From: Palsa-1392 sp963819975
GTDB taxonomy: Bacteria; Verrucomicrobiota; Verrucomicrobiia; Chthoniobacterales; UBA10450
Reading direction: 5' to 3'
Assembly (NCBI GenBank): GCA_963819975.1
Contig: CAWFYE010000009.1
Coordinates: 1 to 64,000, forward strand
DNA length: 64,000 bases
The notes beneath the pieces were generated by a model, which did not search any database, was not told the origin of the DNA, and worked only from the letters and a program-made list of their open reading frames with translations. Position numbers and translations under genes: made by a program. Every line of letters begins with the position of its first letter. Position 1 is the first letter of the stretch. Positions 62,221-64,000 of this stretch are shown one piece after another.

Positions 62221-62610
62221 TTGGAATACACAGACGCACCTGCAACCGAATCCACTCAACAGCCGTTGGCCGCGCCAACGCCGGCGACCGGGCTGCTCGA
62301 AACGGCCGAAGGCCAGGCAAGCGACCTGGTAGCGGTGACATTGAGCATCGTCCCGGGACTCGGGCACATCTACAAAGGCTATCGGTTTATCGGGCTGTTG
62401 CTGATATTCATCGGCACGCCGATGGCGATCGGGCTGGCGCTTCTGATTGCCACCGGGACGGCGGGATTCGGGTTCTTTCTGCTTCCGATCTATTGGATCG
62501 CAGTCATGATCCATGTCTGGGCGATCCCGGATCGGGTCTTGACCACGCCGATGGACGAAGGCGAGCAGGTCCTAGCTCGCGAAGGCGAAGCCCGTGGTCG
62601 CCGCGCCTAA
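62221..62610 (+). CDS. Small two-helix membrane protein (TM2-like)
   Basis: A 129-residue protein. SIVPGLGHIYKGYRFIGLLL is the TM2-type hairpin start (P-G-x-G-H-x-Y-x-G), followed by a second hydrophobic segment (ATGTAGFGFFLLPIYWIAVM). TTG 62221 is chosen since GGAGGA lies 6 bases upstream; the upstream TTG at 62173 lacks this. The TAA stop is part of a GCCTAACGA motif (62605-62613). Confidence 0.8.
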   Translation: MEYTDAPATESTQQPLAAPTPATGLLETAEGQASDLVAVTLSIVPGLGHIYKGYRFIGLLLIFIGTPMAIGLALLIATGTAGFGFFLLPIYWIAVMIHVWAIPDRVLTTPMDEGEQVLAREGEARGRRA

Positions 62611-62741
62611 CGAGCGGGGATAGTTAAACATTCGAGGATTGACTTTTTCGCTGCGGGCCCGGTAGAAATACAGAATCCCTGCGGACCCGAAGCTCCCCTA
62701 ACGAATCTTCGGAGTCAGATTCAACCAGCCGGCGACCGTTT

Positions 62742-64000
62742 ATGAAAAGAACACTTTTGCCCCAATCCTTTCGCACTGCCTACCTGCTTCCCGCCTTGCT
62801 GAGTCTGCTCGGGGCCACGTCGGCTCAGGCCGGAGGCGCCACCTGGCTGCTCGACCCGGCCGATGACAACTGGAGTAATCCCGGCAATTGGATGCCGAAC
62901 ACCGTTCCCAATTCGAGTGTCGATATTGCGACCTTCGACGCCTCAAATACGAGTGCCATCTTGGTTGTCGACCCGATTGAGGTCGATTCACTCGTCTTCA
63001 CCGCCGAGGCCAGCCCTTTTACCGTCACTGCGTCTGCAACGAGTCTGACCATTTTCGGCCCCGCCGGAGTCGTTAATAACTCGGGCCTTGTCCAGGAAAT
63101 CGTCGCCGGCATTCCTGGCGAATCCATCGGCGGAACGATTCAGTTCATGGGTGATTCCACCGCTGGCGCGCTGGTGCATTTCGGCGTTTCCTCGAACGGC
63201 AACCTTTTCCAGAACAGCTCCGTTCTGCGCTTCTACGAAAATTCCAACGCGGGTAACGCGAGCTTCGATATCGAGGGGGCATCAGGCGGCGTTGAGGAGC
63301 CGGGAAACATCTTCTTTTACGATAGCTCGAATGCGGGTTCGGCTACCTTCACCCTTCATCCCGGTGAAGCTACCGGCAATGGGGCCGGCGTAACCTTCTC
63401 TGGCAGCTCTTCAGCCAGTACCGCCACTCTTACCTGCGAGGCGAAGACGGTCGACGCGCCCAGCAACTGTTCGATTGTCTTCAGCGGATCGTCCACTGCC
63501 GCTTCCGCCACGATCACCGTGAACGGCTCCGACAACGCCCTCGATAACGCCCTCAATACAGTTGACTTTACGGGAGATGCGACCGCGGGGGCGGCGACTT
63601 TGATTGCCAACGGCGGATCGCGGCAAGGCGGCGCGATCAGTTTCGGCAACTTAGGTCCCGCCAGCTCTACCGCACGCGTCATCCTCAATGGAAATGGTGT
63701 CCTTAACACCGGCTACAATGGGCCCGGAGAGGTCACGATCGGCTCCCTTCAGGGCGCAAAACAAAGTCGCGTGCTTCTCAGCCGGCCGGATCCTCTTATC
63801 ATCGGGAGCAACAATCTCAGCACAACCTTCGCTGGGATCATCGAGGACGAATTCGACTTCACTCCTGGGCTATTGAAGAAGATTGGGAAAGGCTCGCTTA
63901 CCTTCACGGGCCCGAACCGCTATTCCGGGGGCACCACGGTTAGCCAGGGCAGTCTTATCGTCGGGACCCGGAATGGTTCGGGCACAGGGACCGGGCCGGT
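62742..64000 (+). CDS. Autotransporter-repeat surface protein, 3' end outside the window
   Basis: The frame is open from ATG 62742 to the window edge (419 residues seen). Signal peptide AYLLPALLSLLGATSAQA. The mature start TWLLDPADDNWSNPGNW is a PEP-CTERM/autotransporter-type 'x-W-x-NPxNW' strand, followed by many Ser/Thr/Gly/Asn-rich beta strands. Near the end of the window, KKIGKGSLTFTGPNRYSGGT plus SQGSLIVG is a textbook autotransporter-associated beta-strand repeat. These proteins are often thousands of residues long in verrucomicrobia. Confidence 0.88.
   Translation, partial: MKRTLLPQSFRTAYLLPALLSLLGATSAQAGGATWLLDPADDNWSNPGNWMPNTVPNSSVDIATFDASNTSAILVVDPIEVDSLVFTAEASPFTVTASATSLTIFGPAGVVNNSGLVQEIVAGIPGESIGGTIQFMGDSTAGALVHFGVSSNGNLFQNSSVLRFYENSNAGNASFDIEGASGGVEEPGNIFFYDSSNAGSATFTLHPGEATGNGAGVTFSGSSSASTATLTCEAKTVDAPSNCSIVFSGSSTAASATITVNGSDNALDNALNTVDFTGDATAGAATLIANGGSRQGGAISFGNLGPASSTARVILNGNGVLNTGYNGPGEVTIGSLQGAKQSRVLLSRPDPLIIGSNNLSTTFAGIIEDEFDFTPGLLKKIGKGSLTFTGPNRYSGGTTVSQGSLIVGTRNGSGTGTGP

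Larger units (their letters stand above)
317..62704. repeat. Dispersed 8-mer CCTAACGA / TCGTTAGG (about 45 copies)
   Basis: Hand count of exact matches. CCTAACGA on plus: 317, 3736, 6719, 15944, 18169, 19780, 23123, 24190, 25375, 26195, 26623, 27697, 29874, 31888, 32340, 36274, 44542, 47499, 51779, 52881, 56225, 58184, 58906, 60336, 60640, 61988, 62606, 62697. TCGTTAGG on plus: 1916, 2493, 5948, 8927, 11941, 12331, 13346, 13918, 20630, 25031, 33658, 41171, 43191, 44735, 50779, 56660, 61430. About 35 are preceded by G (GCCTAACGA). One-mismatch forms are also common (CCTAACAA at 36591, 43003, 53554, 59660). Fewer than two exact copies would be expected at this GC content. Confidence 0.85.

Noticed and set aside
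1..64000. CRISPR array, prophage, insertion sequence or integrase
   Set aside because: No regularly spaced direct repeats, transposase, integrase or phage structural genes were seen on either strand.

Overview
The window looks like chromosomal DNA of a GC-rich, Gram-negative soil bacterium, most likely a verrucomicrobium of the Chthoniobacterales/Spartobacteria type. This placement is inferred from family-level resemblance: a DUF5069 protein, secreted proteins ending in ~115-residue 'NISTR...GDNVLIGGFI' repeats, an autotransporter-repeat giant protein, and paired outer-membrane and cell-wall genes. There is no rRNA, prophage, insertion sequence or CRISPR array. Nearly all genes are intact; the exceptions are a decayed RND efflux operon near the left edge and one single-base frameshift near 40.34 kb.

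Layout. 1-4.9 kb: tRNA-Asn, a frameshifted RND pump operon, an inverted partial copy of the tRNA-Asn with its upstream flank, and initiator tRNA-Met. 4.9-8.6 kb: a minus-strand stress or redox operon (TetR, small hypothetical, SDR, HtrA-like protease, thioredoxin, DUF5069). 8.7-13.2 kb: an MFS drug exporter, an Hsp20-like protein and Lon. 13.3-35 kb: a large lipid region (below). 35-43.9 kb: housekeeping and small proteins (MOSC, HflX, GNAT, Tat aldo/keto reductase, desaturase, NYN protein). 43.9-50.2 kb: two paralogous secreted beta-propeller proteins flanking a LuxR regulator, and a secreted protein. 50.2-64 kb: mutarotase, glutamate dehydrogenase, cystathionine synthase/lyase, MurJ, a beta-helix protein, DUF2339, Nif3-like, a metallo-beta-lactamase-fold protein and the start of a giant surface protein.

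The lipid region is the main biological content. A five-gene plus-strand operon encodes a serine-palmitoyltransferase-type enzyme, a eukaryote-like sphingolipid delta-4 desaturase, a CDP-alcohol phosphotransferase, a fatty-acid 2-hydroxylase-like protein and a GNAT protein resembling bacterial ceramide synthase. Facing it, a minus-strand run of eight genes with mostly 4-base overlaps encodes two TolC-like channels, a membrane fusion protein, an FtsX/MacB-type permease and ATPase, a lipid/polysaccharide flippase, an SDR resembling 3-ketosphinganine reductase, and a nucleotidyltransferase resembling inositol-1-phosphate cytidylyltransferase. A myo-inositol-phosphate synthase diverges from its start. 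Between the two operons are two related radical SAM proteins, a nucleotidyltransferase/CDP-alcohol-transferase fusion and two glycosyltransferases. I infer an inositol-phosphate sphingolipid pathway coupled to trans-envelope export; no single gene proves it.

A second, independent signal runs through the whole window. The 8-mer CCTAACGA (usually preceded by G) occurs about 45 times on the two strands by hand count, inside genes of every kind, in a terminator loop and twice supplying a stop codon. Density and dispersion resemble the DNA uptake sequences of Haemophilus and Neisseria. I know of no such sequence described in this lineage.
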